This document shows positions 34,247-43,613 of a stretch of DNA of 64,000 nt, piece by piece. Origin of the DNA: Acidobacteriota bacterium. GTDB lineage: Bacteria > Acidobacteriota > Terriglobia > Acidiferrales > UBA7541. The position numbers and the translations under genes are program-made. Location: contig JAJYLB010000002.1 of assembly GCA_021788095.1 (NCBI GenBank), positions 62,001 to 126,000 of the forward strand. The letters run 5' to 3'. Numbering within the stretch: the stretch's first letter is position 1; every line of letters begins with the position of its first letter. A model generated the notes under the pieces. The model had not been told where the DNA came from and made no database searches. It was given only the letters and a program-made list of their open reading frames with translations.

Positions 34247-37159
34247 ATGGAGCTTGGGGCAGTCATCGTGAGGGCGTTCGCCCCCTTGGTTGTGCTGGCG
34301 CTCGGGGCCAGCCTGGCCGCCGCACAGCAACCGGCGCTCGAGGGAAAGACAGTCACCGCCGTGCGCGTGGTGAACTCCCAAGGCCAGGTGATCGAGCAGA
34401 ATCCACCCAACTTGCCGCTCGTGGCGGGCAAGCCCTATTCGACGGAAAGCGAGCGAGCGGCCCTGAAGCAGCTCTTCGCCACCAACCTTTACGCCGATAT
34501 TCGGACCGAGGCTACGCCGGAGGCGGGTGGCGTCCGGATCGACTTCGTCGTTACGCAAAACGATTTCATCGGCGTGGTTCGCGTGGAGGGGCTCGAGCCG
34601 CCGCCACGCGAGCCGGAGGCGCTGGCGGCGATGAATCTCGAGCTGGGCCACGAGTTCACGGAGACGGGGCTAACCGAAGCGCTTGCGAACTTGAGACAGG
34701 CGCTGGCGGATAATGGCCTGTACCAGAGCGTCCTGACTCCCGAAGTGGACCGGCACCCCGGAAACCAGTTGGTGAACATCACAGTGCTTGTGAAACCCGG
34801 CGCCCGCGCCCGCTTGGGAGCCGTCGCGTTCGAAAACCACTCGCGCTTTAGCGATCGCGACCTGCTGCGCCGCACCAAACTCGGGCCGGGGAAGCCGGTA
34901 ACCTCGACAGGGATTTCGAACGGGATGGACCGGCTGCGCCACTTTTTGGCGGGAAAGAACTACCTCACCGCGCGGGTGGCCGACGTGCGCGGCGCCTACG
35001 ACGCCCGGCACAACACGGTGCCCTTGACGATACGCGTCGACGCCGGACCCGAGGTGCGGGTGGTGCTCGAGGGAGCGCACGTAGGCGGCCGGGAACTCAA
35101 GAAGCTGATACCGATCTACGAGGAGAGAGCCGCCGATCCGGACCTGCTCGAGGAGGGTCAACGCAACCTGCTGGACTATTTCCAGCGGAACGGCTATTTC
35201 AACGCCCAAGTGAGCTACCAGACCGCCCAGAACGCGCAGCAGAATCTGGAAACCATTACCTACGACATCGAGCGAGGCGCGAAAAGCAAACTGGTGGGCG
35301 TGGCCTTTTCCGGGAACCACTATTTCAGCGACGAGCTGCTCGCCAGCCGGCTGCAAATACAGCCGGCGGCATTCCCCTCGCCCGGCCGGTTCAGCCCGCG
35401 GCTGCTCGAAGGCGACTTGGAGTCGATACGCGGGGTCTATTTGGCGAGCGGCTTTCGAGGGGTTTCGGTGAAGGACCAGGTCCTCGACGACTACGAAGGG
35501 CACAAGAATCACCTCTTCGTGCGGTTCCTGATCGGCGAAGGTCCGCAGACCCGCGTCTCCTCGCTCACCATCAAGGGAAACCGAGCGATTCCCACGGCGG
35601 AGCTGGGGAGCGTGGTTGGTTCGACGGCCGGGCAGCCCTATTCCGAAGCCAACATCACCAACGACCGCGACAACATCCTGGCGCTCTACTACAATCGCGG
35701 CTTCCCCCAAGCCACCTTCTCCTCGGCAGTCAAGAGCACCGGGCCCAATCGGGTAGCGCTGACGTACGATATTCAAGAGGGCTCCCAAGTGCGCGCGAAC
35801 AAGGTGATTTTGCTGGGGTATCGCCACACGCGGCCGGGGGTGATCCGGCGGAGGGTGACGATCCAGCCGGAGCAGCCCTTGCGCGAAGCGGACATCGTGA
35901 CCACTCAGGACCAGCTTTACAACCTCGGAATTTTCAGCCGTGTGGATATCGCGACGGAGAACCCATCGAGTCTGCTGGCGAGCAGGAACGTGCTGGTGGA
36001 GACGCGGGAGGGAGACCGTTACACCATCGGCTACGGCGGGGGAATGGATATGCAGCGGCTGGGTTCGACGACGAAGGCCACCAGCACGGTCTTCGACGTG
36101 GCCCCACTGGGCATCTTCGAATTCTCGAAGTTGAACGTTTTCGGGCGCGCGCAAACGCTCTCCTTCAAGGCGCGCGGCAGCACGATCGAATACAACGGGT
36201 TGCTGAGCTATCAGGTTCCGAGCTTGCTCGCGGACCCGAAATTCAACCTCGTGCTCAGCGCTTTCGCGGGGAAGAGCCGGGACGTGAACACGTTCACGGG
36301 GAGCCAGTACCAGGGGTCGCTGCAAGTGGTAGAGAACTACTCCCGAAGCACCGAGTTGCTCTACGGGTATACGTTTCGGCGCGTGGTGGTGGACGCCAGC
36401 ACGCTGAAGATCAATCCCGAGCAGGTGCCGCTTTACAGCCAGCCAACCCGCGTTTCCGGGTTCGAGTTCACCTGGGTTCGCGACCGGCGCGATAATCCCG
36501 CGGAGGCGACGCGCGGCAGCTACAACAACGCCGACTTCATCGTGAATGCCATACCGCTGGGCTCGAGCGCCAGCTTCACCCGGCTCTTCTTCCAGAACTC
36601 GACCTACACTCCGCTTGGCCGCGCGCTCGTTTTCGCGCGGTCCACCCGCTTTGGGGTCGAGGAAGCCTACGGCGCTTCCCGCGGCGCCGACATCCCTTTG
36701 CCGGAACGGCTCTGGGCGGGCGGTGGAACCAGCCTGCGCGGGTTCGGGCTGAACCAGGCCGGACCGCGCGACCTGGTGACGGGATTCCCGGTGGGCGGGC
36801 TCGCGGAACTCATCTTCAACCAGGATCTGCGGTTTCCCCTGCGCTTGCCGATCGTAGGCAACGGGGTGGGAGGAACGCTTTTCTACGACGCGGGAAACGT
36901 CTTCAGCAGCCTGGATGCGATAACGGCGGCCTGGAAGCCGGCCTCGCCCTCGCAATTGGACTTTTTCTCGCACACCATCGGCGCGGGGCTGCGCTACGCA
37001 ACGCCCATCGGACCCGTGCGGTTCGACGTGGGGTACCTGCTTAACCCCGCCCAGTTTCAGCTTTCGTGCACGGCGGGAACGGCGGGCTGCGCGAACGGCG
37101 TCACGCTGTCGCGCCTGCCGCGAGTGCAGTTCTTCTTCAATATCGGATCGGCATTTTGA
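34247..37159 (+). CDS. Omp85 family outer membrane protein (BamA/TamA-like)
   Basis: 970 residues from ATG at 34247 (GTGAGGGGA upstream; an upstream TTG and a later GTG are alternatives). A signal peptide ending AAAQQ is followed by several POTRA repeats (TAVRVVNSQGQV..., FIGVVRVEGLEPP..., KLVGVAFSGNHYFSDEL..., RVSSLTIKGNRAIPTAEL..., KVILLGYRHTRPG) and a C-terminal 16-stranded barrel with the L6-loop motif in GGTSLRGFGLNQAG and a terminal aromatic residue (IGSAF). It inserts or exports outer-membrane proteins. Coupled (TGATG) to the chaperone gene. Confidence 0.9.
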   Translation: MELGAVIVRAFAPLVVLALGASLAAAQQPALEGKTVTAVRVVNSQGQVIEQNPPNLPLVAGKPYSTESERAALKQLFATNLYADIRTEATPEAGGVRIDFVVTQNDFIGVVRVEGLEPPPREPEALAAMNLELGHEFTETGLTEALANLRQALADNGLYQSVLTPEVDRHPGNQLVNITVLVKPGARARLGAVAFENHSRFSDRDLLRRTKLGPGKPVTSTGISNGMDRLRHFLAGKNYLTARVADVRGAYDARHNTVPLTIRVDAGPEVRVVLEGAHVGGRELKKLIPIYEERAADPDLLEEGQRNLLDYFQRNGYFNAQVSYQTAQNAQQNLETITYDIERGAKSKLVGVAFSGNHYFSDELLASRLQIQPAAFPSPGRFSPRLLEGDLESIRGVYLASGFRGVSVKDQVLDDYEGHKNHLFVRFLIGEGPQTRVSSLTIKGNRAIPTAELGSVVGSTAGQPYSEANITNDRDNILALYYNRGFPQATFSSAVKSTGPNRVALTYDIQEGSQVRANKVILLGYRHTRPGVIRRRVTIQPEQPLREADIVTTQDQLYNLGIFSRVDIATENPSSLLASRNVLVETREGDRYTIGYGGGMDMQRLGSTTKATSTVFDVAPLGIFEFSKLNVFGRAQTLSFKARGSTIEYNGLLSYQVPSLLADPKFNLVLSAFAGKSRDVNTFTGSQYQGSLQVVENYSRSTELLYGYTFRRVVVDASTLKINPEQVPLYSQPTRVSGFEFTWVRDRRDNPAEATRGSYNNADFIVNAIPLGSSASFTRLFFQNSTYTPLGRALVFARSTRFGVEEAYGASRGADIPLPERLWAGGGTSLRGFGLNQAGPRDLVTGFPVGGLAELIFNQDLRFPLRLPIVGNGVGGTLFYDAGNVFSSLDAITAAWKPASPSQLDFFSHTIGAGLRYATPIGPVRFDVGYLLNPAQFQLSCTAGTAGCANGVTLSRLPRVQFFFNIGSAF

Positions 37160-37797
37160 TGAGAGCGGGTTTGGCCATCGTGTTGTTGAGTTTGTGGCTC
37201 GGGCCGGCAGCCCGGGCCCAGCAAGTGGTGGACCGCATCGTCGCGCGCGTGAGCGACGACGTGATCACGCAAAGCGACCTGACCGAACTCGGCAGCTTCC
37301 AGAAGCTGGCGGACGGGAAGGAACAGCCTGCCAGCGCCCGAATCCGGGAACTGGCGGAGCAGTGGATCGTGAGGCAGGAGGCCGCGCTCTCCGGCTTCCA
37401 GCCGCCCAGCGCCGGGGAGGCTCAAGAGGCGCTCGCCGGCATCGAGAAGCGCTTCGGCTCCGCCCAGGCCTTCGGAAAAGTGCTCCAGGAAGCGGGCTTG
37501 ACGGAGGGCGAGGTGAAGCGCACGCTCGCGCGCCAGATTTTCCTGAGCCGGTTTCTCGATTACAAGTTCCGGCCCGAAGTGCAAGTGACCGAACGGGCGA
37601 TCGAAGACTATTACCGCCAAACGCTGGTGCCTGAACTCCAGCGCGAGCGGCAAGCCGTTCCCTCGATCGAGAACGTGGCTCGCCGGATTCGCGAGGTGCT
37701 GGTCGAGAGGGGCATCACCCAGCGCGCGCAAGCCTGGCTTGACGGGATGCGGACCAGGTGGAAGGTGCAGACGATCGGGGGCAGCCCTTCGCCATGA
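37159..37797 (+). CDS. SurA-like periplasmic chaperone, PPIase domain lacking
   Basis: 212 residues from ATG at 37159, overlapping the upstream stop (TGATG). A signal peptide (MRAGLAIVLLSLWLGPAARA) precedes QVVDRIVARVSDDVITQSDL, the N-terminal SurA chaperone core, with the C-terminal helix segment (VARRIREVLVERGITQRAQAWL). No parvulin PPIase domain is present, so it would bind unfolded outer-membrane proteins without isomerase activity. It lies between an Omp85 gene and tamB, both linked to outer-membrane assembly; its stop overlaps the tamB start by 4 nt. Confidence 0.85.
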   Translation: MRAGLAIVLLSLWLGPAARAQQVVDRIVARVSDDVITQSDLTELGSFQKLADGKEQPASARIRELAEQWIVRQEAALSGFQPPSAGEAQEALAGIEKRFGSAQAFGKVLQEAGLTEGEVKRTLARQIFLSRFLDYKFRPEVQVTERAIEDYYRQTLVPELQRERQAVPSIENVARRIREVLVERGITQRAQAWLDGMRTRWKVQTIGGSPSP

Positions 37798-40700
37798 AGG
37801 CGAAATTGCTGAGAATCGGGCTGTGGATGGCGGCGGCGCTGGCGGTTTTGGCCGTCGCGGTGGCGGCGGCATGGGAAACCGGCCTCCTCGAGCGCTGGGC
37901 GCGCGCGGAACTCATCCAACAGGTCGAGAAGGCGACGGGTGGGCGTGTGGACCTCGGCGGATTCCACCTGCGGCTTTCGCCCCTCGCCGTCGAACTGGAC
38001 GGATTCACACTCCATGGGCGGGAGGCGGCTGACGAGCCGCCCTTCGTGCACATCGACAAGGTGACGGTGGGGATCGATGCGCGGGCCTTGCTGGCGAGGC
38101 GGGTGATCCTCGGGGAAGTGGACGTCCAAAAGCCGGCGGTCTACGTTCGCATCGACCGCGAGGGCCATTCGAATCTTCCCACGCCCGCGCGGCGCGGGCC
38201 GTCCAAGCCCTGGCACGAGCAGCTCTTCTCGATCACGATCGATCATCTGCGGCTGGAGGATGGCGTCCTGCGATTCAACGACCGCCGCATCCCGCTCTCC
38301 GCCGGCGGAGGGCGGTTCTCCTTCCTCATGGATTATTTCGGCGGGGGCGCGGGCCGCGATTTCTACCAGGGCCAGATCGGCTGGCAAGACATGGAAGTCG
38401 CAGGGCAGGACTGGCTGCCGTTCCCTTCGACGTGGTCGGCGCGCTTCACCATCGGACGCCGAGGCGGCGCCCTCGATGAATTCCAGTGGCAACTGCCGCA
38501 CTCCTCGGTGGAAGGGAGAGTCCAGTGGCCCGACTGGACGCAGAAAAGCTTCGAGGCGCACTATCGGGCGCGGCTGGACCTCGGGGACATTCGCACGTTG
38601 TTGCGGAAGCCTCATACCCCCGTGGGCTCGATCGAATCCACGGGAGACCTCCGCTACGCTCCCGGCGACTGGTCCCTGAAAGGCTATTACTCGGCGCGCG
38701 GGATCGGGATGGCCTACAAGTGGTTTCACGAGCGGGGAATGAGTTCCCGGGGCACGATCCTGGCGAACGGGCAGGAAGTGGTGATTCCGGATTTTGAGGC
38801 CTGGGTGATGGGCGGGGAAGTCGCCGGGAAGGTGCGGATGGACGCCCGCACAGAGGCTTTCACCGCGACGACACGGTCGCACGACGTCCGTCTCGGCCAA
38901 CTGCTGGCGGCCGTGCAGAATTCCGATTTCCCCGTTCAAACACTCCACTGGGAGGCCGGTGTAACCATCGATTCGGTGACCCAGTGGCGGGCCGACTTCC
39001 GGGACATGACTTCGCGCGGCGACGTGAAGTGGGCGCCGCTCGAAGCGACTCCCGCAGGCAAAATTCCGGCCAGGGCCGCGATCCAGTACGACTACCGGAT
39101 GGCGGGCGAGACCGTCTACTCGCAGGGCACGATCGAAACGCCGCACACGCAGGTGAATTTAAGGGGAACGATCAACGATCGCGACTCGAACATGGCGACC
39201 GATCTGAAGGTGAGCGATCTGCGGGACTGGGACGATCTGATCAACGTGCTGCGCGGGAGCGACGCGCCACCGGCTTCGGTCTCCGGGCAAGCGGCATGGC
39301 AAGGCACGCTCACCGGCCCGATTTCCCACCCGCTCTTTTCCGGACAGGCTCAGGCCCGGGATCCCGGTTACGACCGAGTGCATTGGGACTCGCTCGCGGG
39401 CGGGGTGAGCTATTCGCCGAACGGACTTACGCTCACCGATATGAAAGTCCGGCGGGGGCGGCTCGACGCCACGCTCTCCCTGCACATGGATCTGACCAAT
39501 TGGGCGTTTCTGCCGGAGAGCGAATGGAACTACCGCGTGCAGTTCGTCCACGCCGATTCCACCGACCTGCAGGAATTGGCGGGGACGCACTACCCGGTCC
39601 ACGCCTGGCTCAGCGGACAATTCCAGGGAGGGGGAACGCGCAGCCATCCCGAGCTTTCCGGCCCCTTTCAGTTGGATGACTTCGCGTGGAAGGGGTTCAC
39701 GTTCTCGCGCATCTCGGGCCGGCTCGAACTCGACCCGAGCCTGGTGCGCGTGGCGGAAGTCGCGGCCGTCTTCGGGCCGGGCAGGCTCAGCGGGGAGCTG
39801 AGTTATCAGCGGCCCAGCGGGAACGTGGAATTCGACGTTGCGGGCCGAAGCCTCCCGCTCGACGCCATTCGACCGATACAGACCCCCGCGCTTCCCCTCG
39901 CCGGCCGGCTCGACTTCCATTTCCGGGGCAGCGGCGCCGCGCGCGCCCCGCAAGGCCAGGGCACCGTGCGGATTTCCAGCTTGCGTGCGGGCAACGACAT
40001 GATCGGAGACCTCGCCGGGCGCGTCACGGCGGATGGGAAGCGGCTCGACCTGGGCCTTTCCGCCTCGCTGGTGAAGGGCAAGTTGAGCGGAGCACTCGCG
40101 CTGACCATGGCCGATGGCTATCCGCTCGAGGGCCGGCTGACGGCGCAGGGGATCGACCTCGACCCGTTTATCCAGGCGGGGCTGCACCTGCGAGCCATCA
40201 CGGGGCACAGCAGTATTGACGGACAATTTCAATTCAGCGGGGAGTTGCTGCACCCGGAGACGATCGCCATCGATTCCAACGTCTCTCACATCGAGTTCGC
40301 TTACGAAAACGTGAAGCTCGAGAACGTGGGGCCCGTCCGGCTGGTCTATCGCAAGTCGGACGTCCGCGTCCAGCAGGCGGACCTCCGGGGCGCCGACAGC
40401 AATTTCCAACTCAGCGGTGAGGTGCGATTCCATCGCGACCAGCCGCTCGATTTGCGCGTTGCCGGCGCGTTGAATCTGAAATTGGCGCAAGGGTTCGTGC
40501 CCGGCCTCCTCTCCCAAGGCAGCGCCCAGGTAGACGCGTTGATCGAAGGCACCTTCGGCCAGCCGCGAATCAGCGGCCGGGCGCATCTCGGAAACGCGTC
40601 TTTGGTCTACAGCGATCTGCCCATCGGGTTGAGCGCGGTGAATGGCGACCTGGTGTTCTCGAGCGATCGCGTCTCCTTCGCCAACGTGCAGGCCGAGGCC

Positions 40701-41732
40701 GGCGGCGGAAAACTCACGCTGGGCGGCAGCGCGTCTTTCCCCTCCGGGCTGCGGCGGACGCAGTACGACATCAGCATCGACGCGAGGGATGTGCGCGTGC
40801 GCTGGCCGACGGGCATGAGCTGGCTGGTGAGCGCCAAGGCGCGCATGGCGGGCAATACGCAGGCCGCCACCCTGGGCGGCCAGATCACTCTCAACCGGCT
40901 CCTGCTGACGAACGGCCCGGACTCCCTGGCGGTGCTGCTGATGGCGGCGAAGCAGCCGGGCGTCCCGAGCGAAGGCGCTTCGCCCTTCGAGCGCAACCTG
41001 CAACTGGATTTCGCGGTGAATTCGGGAGCGGGCTCGCTGATGGAATGGACGGGGGCGCGCATCGAGACCGATGCCAGCGTGCGGGTTCGCGGGACGTGGT
41101 CGCGGCCTTCGGTGCTTGGCCACGTGCATCTGCTCTCCGGGCGGATCGATTATGCCGGCAACACCTACCAACTCACGCGGGGCGACATGAACTTCGCCAA
41201 TCCGCTGGTACTCGATCCGGTGATGAACCTGGAGGCGACGACCACGATCCAGCAGTACGAGATCACCGTCGATCTCACCGGGCCCGCCAGCGCGCCGCAA
41301 TTCTCCTATCGCTCCGATCCCCCGCTGCCCGAAACCGACGTAATTTCCCTGCTCGCCCTAGGCACCACCGGCGAGGCGAGCGAACTGCGCACGACGGGCA
41401 ACGCGGGCCAATACGGCGCGACGGCCCTGCTTTCGCAGGCGGTTTCGAGCGAGGTGGGCGGCCGCATCGCCCGCCTCTTCGGCATCAGCCGGTTCAGCGT
41501 CGAGCCGTTCGCCACCGGCACCGGTCTCCAACCCAACGAAGCGGCGCGCATCACGATCGAGCAACAGGTGACGCCCAACCTGAGCGTTACCTACGCCACC
41601 AACGCCGCCTCGAATTCCCAGCAGGTGATCCAAATCGAGTATGCGGTGAGTCGCGACATCTCGATCGTGGGACTGCGCGACATCAACGGCACGTTCGGCC
41701 TGGACGTCGAGTTCAAAAAACACTTCAAGTGA
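37794..41732 (+). CDS. tamB: TamB-like translocation and assembly module protein (DUF490)
   Basis: 1312 residues from ATG at 37794. One N-terminal membrane helix (LLRIGLWMAAALAVLAVAVA) anchors a very long protein made of repeated beta-strand units (AsmA-like start, DUF490 end: FSYRSDPPLPETDVISLLAL, ISRFSVEPF near the C-terminus, and ending VEFKKHFK). TamB-type proteins bridge the periplasm and move lipids or outer-membrane proteins with an Omp85 partner. The Omp85 gene lies two genes upstream, so the operon encodes an outer-membrane assembly set. Confidence 0.9.
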   Translation: MKAKLLRIGLWMAAALAVLAVAVAAAWETGLLERWARAELIQQVEKATGGRVDLGGFHLRLSPLAVELDGFTLHGREAADEPPFVHIDKVTVGIDARALLARRVILGEVDVQKPAVYVRIDREGHSNLPTPARRGPSKPWHEQLFSITIDHLRLEDGVLRFNDRRIPLSAGGGRFSFLMDYFGGGAGRDFYQGQIGWQDMEVAGQDWLPFPSTWSARFTIGRRGGALDEFQWQLPHSSVEGRVQWPDWTQKSFEAHYRARLDLGDIRTLLRKPHTPVGSIESTGDLRYAPGDWSLKGYYSARGIGMAYKWFHERGMSSRGTILANGQEVVIPDFEAWVMGGEVAGKVRMDARTEAFTATTRSHDVRLGQLLAAVQNSDFPVQTLHWEAGVTIDSVTQWRADFRDMTSRGDVKWAPLEATPAGKIPARAAIQYDYRMAGETVYSQGTIETPHTQVNLRGTINDRDSNMATDLKVSDLRDWDDLINVLRGSDAPPASVSGQAAWQGTLTGPISHPLFSGQAQARDPGYDRVHWDSLAGGVSYSPNGLTLTDMKVRRGRLDATLSLHMDLTNWAFLPESEWNYRVQFVHADSTDLQELAGTHYPVHAWLSGQFQGGGTRSHPELSGPFQLDDFAWKGFTFSRISGRLELDPSLVRVAEVAAVFGPGRLSGELSYQRPSGNVEFDVAGRSLPLDAIRPIQTPALPLAGRLDFHFRGSGAARAPQGQGTVRISSLRAGNDMIGDLAGRVTADGKRLDLGLSASLVKGKLSGALALTMADGYPLEGRLTAQGIDLDPFIQAGLHLRAITGHSSIDGQFQFSGELLHPETIAIDSNVSHIEFAYENVKLENVGPVRLVYRKSDVRVQQADLRGADSNFQLSGEVRFHRDQPLDLRVAGALNLKLAQGFVPGLLSQGSAQVDALIEGTFGQPRISGRAHLGNASLVYSDLPIGLSAVNGDLVFSSDRVSFANVQAEAGGGKLTLGGSASFPSGLRRTQYDISIDARDVRVRWPTGMSWLVSAKARMAGNTQAATLGGQITLNRLLLTNGPDSLAVLLMAAKQPGVPSEGASPFERNLQLDFAVNSGAGSLMEWTGARIETDASVRVRGTWSRPSVLGHVHLLSGRIDYAGNTYQLTRGDMNFANPLVLDPVMNLEATTTIQQYEITVDLTGPASAPQFSYRSDPPLPETDVISLLALGTTGEASELRTTGNAGQYGATALLSQAVSSEVGGRIARLFGISRFSVEPFATGTGLQPNEAARITIEQQVTPNLSVTYATNAASNSQQVIQIEYAVSRDISIVGLRDINGTFGLDVEFKKHFK

Positions 41733-41769
41733 GGGCTGGACCGGGGCTGGCGGCTGGGGGAGAATCTGG

Positions 41770-42525
41770 GTGGGCGATCCTATGGGTTCGGCGTGTCGGC
41801 TGGGTTCCGGCGGCGAGAGCGAGCGGCTCGAGGAAGCGCGGCGGGAGATGATCGAGCGCCAACTGCGCCGGCGCGGCATCCATTCGCCGCAAGTGCTCGA
41901 CGCCATGCGCGCCGTTCCGCGGCACGAATTCGTTCCCGCAGACTGCCGCGCTGCCGCCCACAGCGATCAGCCTCTCCCGATAGGGCTGGGACAAACCATT
42001 TCGCAGCCGCTCATGGTGGCTACGATGACGGAAGCGCTGGGGCTCATCCCTCGCGACCGCGTGCTGGAAATCGGCACCGGGTCCGGCTACCAGACCGCCG
42101 TGCTGTCGCTGCTGGCGGGCGAGGTTTACTCGATCGAATACCTGCCGGAGCTTGCCGAAGCCGCGCGGCAGCGGCTCGCCCGGCTGGGTTTCACCAACAT
42201 CCGCGTGAGGGAAGGCGATGGCGGACTCGGCTGGCCCGAAGCCGCCCCGTTCGACGCCATACTCGTCGCGGCCGCGGCTCCCGAGCCTCCGGCGCCGCTC
42301 ATCGATCAACTGGCGGAGGGCGGCCGGATGGTCATCCCGGCGGGCTGCGGCGCCTACCAGGAACTCCTGCGCATCGAGAGGCGCGCCGGGCGAATCCGCC
42401 GGAGCACGCTCGATTGGTGCCGTTTCGTTCCACTGCGGGGCCGGTACGGCTGGGAGCAGCCCTTCCCCACCGAAATGGAGGACGGGCTGGCCGGTCAAAG
42501 CCGGCATCGTACAGGGGGCCGATGA
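41770..42525 (+). CDS. pcm: Protein-L-isoaspartate O-methyltransferase
   Basis: 251 residues from GTG at 41770 (GGGGGAG upstream). SAM motif I VLEIGTGSGYQTAVLS, the isoaspartyl-binding block GLGQTISQPLMVATM, and the C-terminal CRFVPLRGRYGWEQ are typical. It repairs damaged Asp/Asn residues in the cytoplasm. Follows tamB by 37 nt and may be co-transcribed. Ends with a short extra tail. Confidence 0.92.
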   Translation: MGDPMGSACRLGSGGESERLEEARREMIERQLRRRGIHSPQVLDAMRAVPRHEFVPADCRAAAHSDQPLPIGLGQTISQPLMVATMTEALGLIPRDRVLEIGTGSGYQTAVLSLLAGEVYSIEYLPELAEAARQRLARLGFTNIRVREGDGGLGWPEAAPFDAILVAAAAPEPPAPLIDQLAEGGRMVIPAGCGAYQELLRIERRAGRIRRSTLDWCRFVPLRGRYGWEQPFPTEMEDGLAGQSRHRTGGR

Positions 42526-42544
42526 CTCGAAGCTATTCCGAGAG

Positions 42545-42670
42545 TTCCCGTGAGGTCCCGACAGGGGCTGAAGCCCCTGGTTTCTGGCCGCCACTGCGGC
42601 ACGGCTAAAGCTGTGCCCTACAAATCTTGCCGTCCTTACGGCGCGGCGGGCTTAGGCCGTGCCGTACAGA
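42545..42670. repeat. REP-like palindromes
   Basis: CAGGGGCTGAAGCCCCTG (42563-42580), GCGGCACGGCTAAAGCTGTGCC (about 42597-42618) and a TTACGGCGCGGCGGGCTTAGGCCGTGCCGT unit (about 42636-42665). These are the same hairpin families as in other intergenic gaps. Confidence 0.6.
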
Positions 42671-42685
42671 GACAGAGGTTTTGAA

Positions 42686-43456
42686 ATGGCTTCTCGGCCA
42701 CCCGATCTATCCATCGTCATTCCCGCTTACAACGAAGCGAAGCGGCTGCCGCAGACCCTGGGCCGCGTTCGGGACTGGGTGGAGCGGAAGCGCACGGGGA
42801 CGGAACTCGAGTGCGAGGTGCTGGTGGTGGACGATGGCTCGCAGGACGATACCGCCGAGGTGGTACGCGAATGGCAGAGCCGGATCGCCGGCCTCCGGCT
42901 CGTTCCCAACGGCACGAATCACGGCAAAGGCTACAGCGTGCGGCACGGAATGCTCGAGGCCCGCGGTGTCATCGCGCTGTTTTCGGACGCCGATCTCTCG
43001 GCGCCCATCGACGAAGCGGATAAGCTTCTCGCCGCGCTGGGGGAGGCCGACATCGCCCTGGGCTCCCGCGCCGTGGACCGGAGCCTGATCGAGATTCACC
43101 AATCCCAAGCGCGGGAGCTGGCCGGCCGCGCTTTCAACCTGGTGGTGCGGTGGATGACCGGCGCGCCGTTCCTCGACACGCAATGCGGGTTCAAGGCATT
43201 TCGAATGAGCCGTGCGAGGGTCATTTTCGAGCAGCAACGGATCGAGGATTTCGGCTTCGATCCCGAATTGTTATTCCTCGCCCGGCGGCACGGGCTCAAG
43301 GCCGTGGAAATCGGGGTTCGCTGGGCGCACGATCCCGGAACCAAGGTGCACATGCTGCGCGACAGCCTCCGCATGTTCTGGGACTTGGTCCTGGTCCGCT
43401 GGAATGCCCTCGCTGGCCGCTATCCGCTACGGGTCGAAGGCCGGGCCGACACCTAA
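42686..43456 (+). CDS. Glycosyltransferase family 2 (dolichyl-/polyprenyl-phosphate type)
   Basis: 256 residues from ATG at 42686 (AGAGG upstream). The GT-A fold motifs are clear: SIVIPAYNEAKRLPQTL, LVVDDGSQDDT, the DxD metal motif in ALFSDADLSAP, and DTQCGFKAFRM. The closest type is dolichyl-phosphate beta-glucosyltransferase (GtrB/Alg5-like), which loads a sugar on polyprenyl phosphate at the inner membrane. No C-terminal membrane helices are present. Confidence 0.88.
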   Translation: MASRPPDLSIVIPAYNEAKRLPQTLGRVRDWVERKRTGTELECEVLVVDDGSQDDTAEVVREWQSRIAGLRLVPNGTNHGKGYSVRHGMLEARGVIALFSDADLSAPIDEADKLLAALGEADIALGSRAVDRSLIEIHQSQARELAGRAFNLVVRWMTGAPFLDTQCGFKAFRMSRARVIFEQQRIEDFGFDPELLFLARRHGLKAVEIGVRWAHDPGTKVHMLRDSLRMFWDLVLVRWNALAGRYPLRVEGRADT

Positions 43457-43586
43457 CAGGGTGCTGCAAGGGGCCTTTGGGGGCTGTCATCCTGAGCGCA
43501 ACGAGGGATCTCGACCCCAACTCCGCGGAATTGGCGGGATGCTTCGCTTCGCTCAGCGTGACACCCTGGCCTTTTGCAGCACCCCG
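43457..43586. mobile_element. Short palindromic element with terminal inverted repeats (130 bp)
   Basis: Imperfect terminal repeats CAGGGTGCTGCAAGGGGCC (43457-43475) and GGCCTTTTGCAGCACCCCG (43568-43586). Inside are TGTCATCCTGAGCG (43485-43498) and its inverse GCTCAGCGTGACA (43551-43563). The outer ends match those of the element at 23654-23772, but the interior is a different palindrome. Confidence 0.6.
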
Positions 43587-43613
43587 CAAAGGCGGGGTCA
43601 CGCCGAAGGGGGC

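Noticed and set aside
34670-36973. 767-codon minus-strand frame under the Omp85 gene
   Set aside because: Antisense of a high-GC gene; no domain. The plus strand has POTRA and barrel motifs.
39159-41300. 713-codon minus-strand frame under tamB
   Set aside because: Antisense shadow with random-looking composition.
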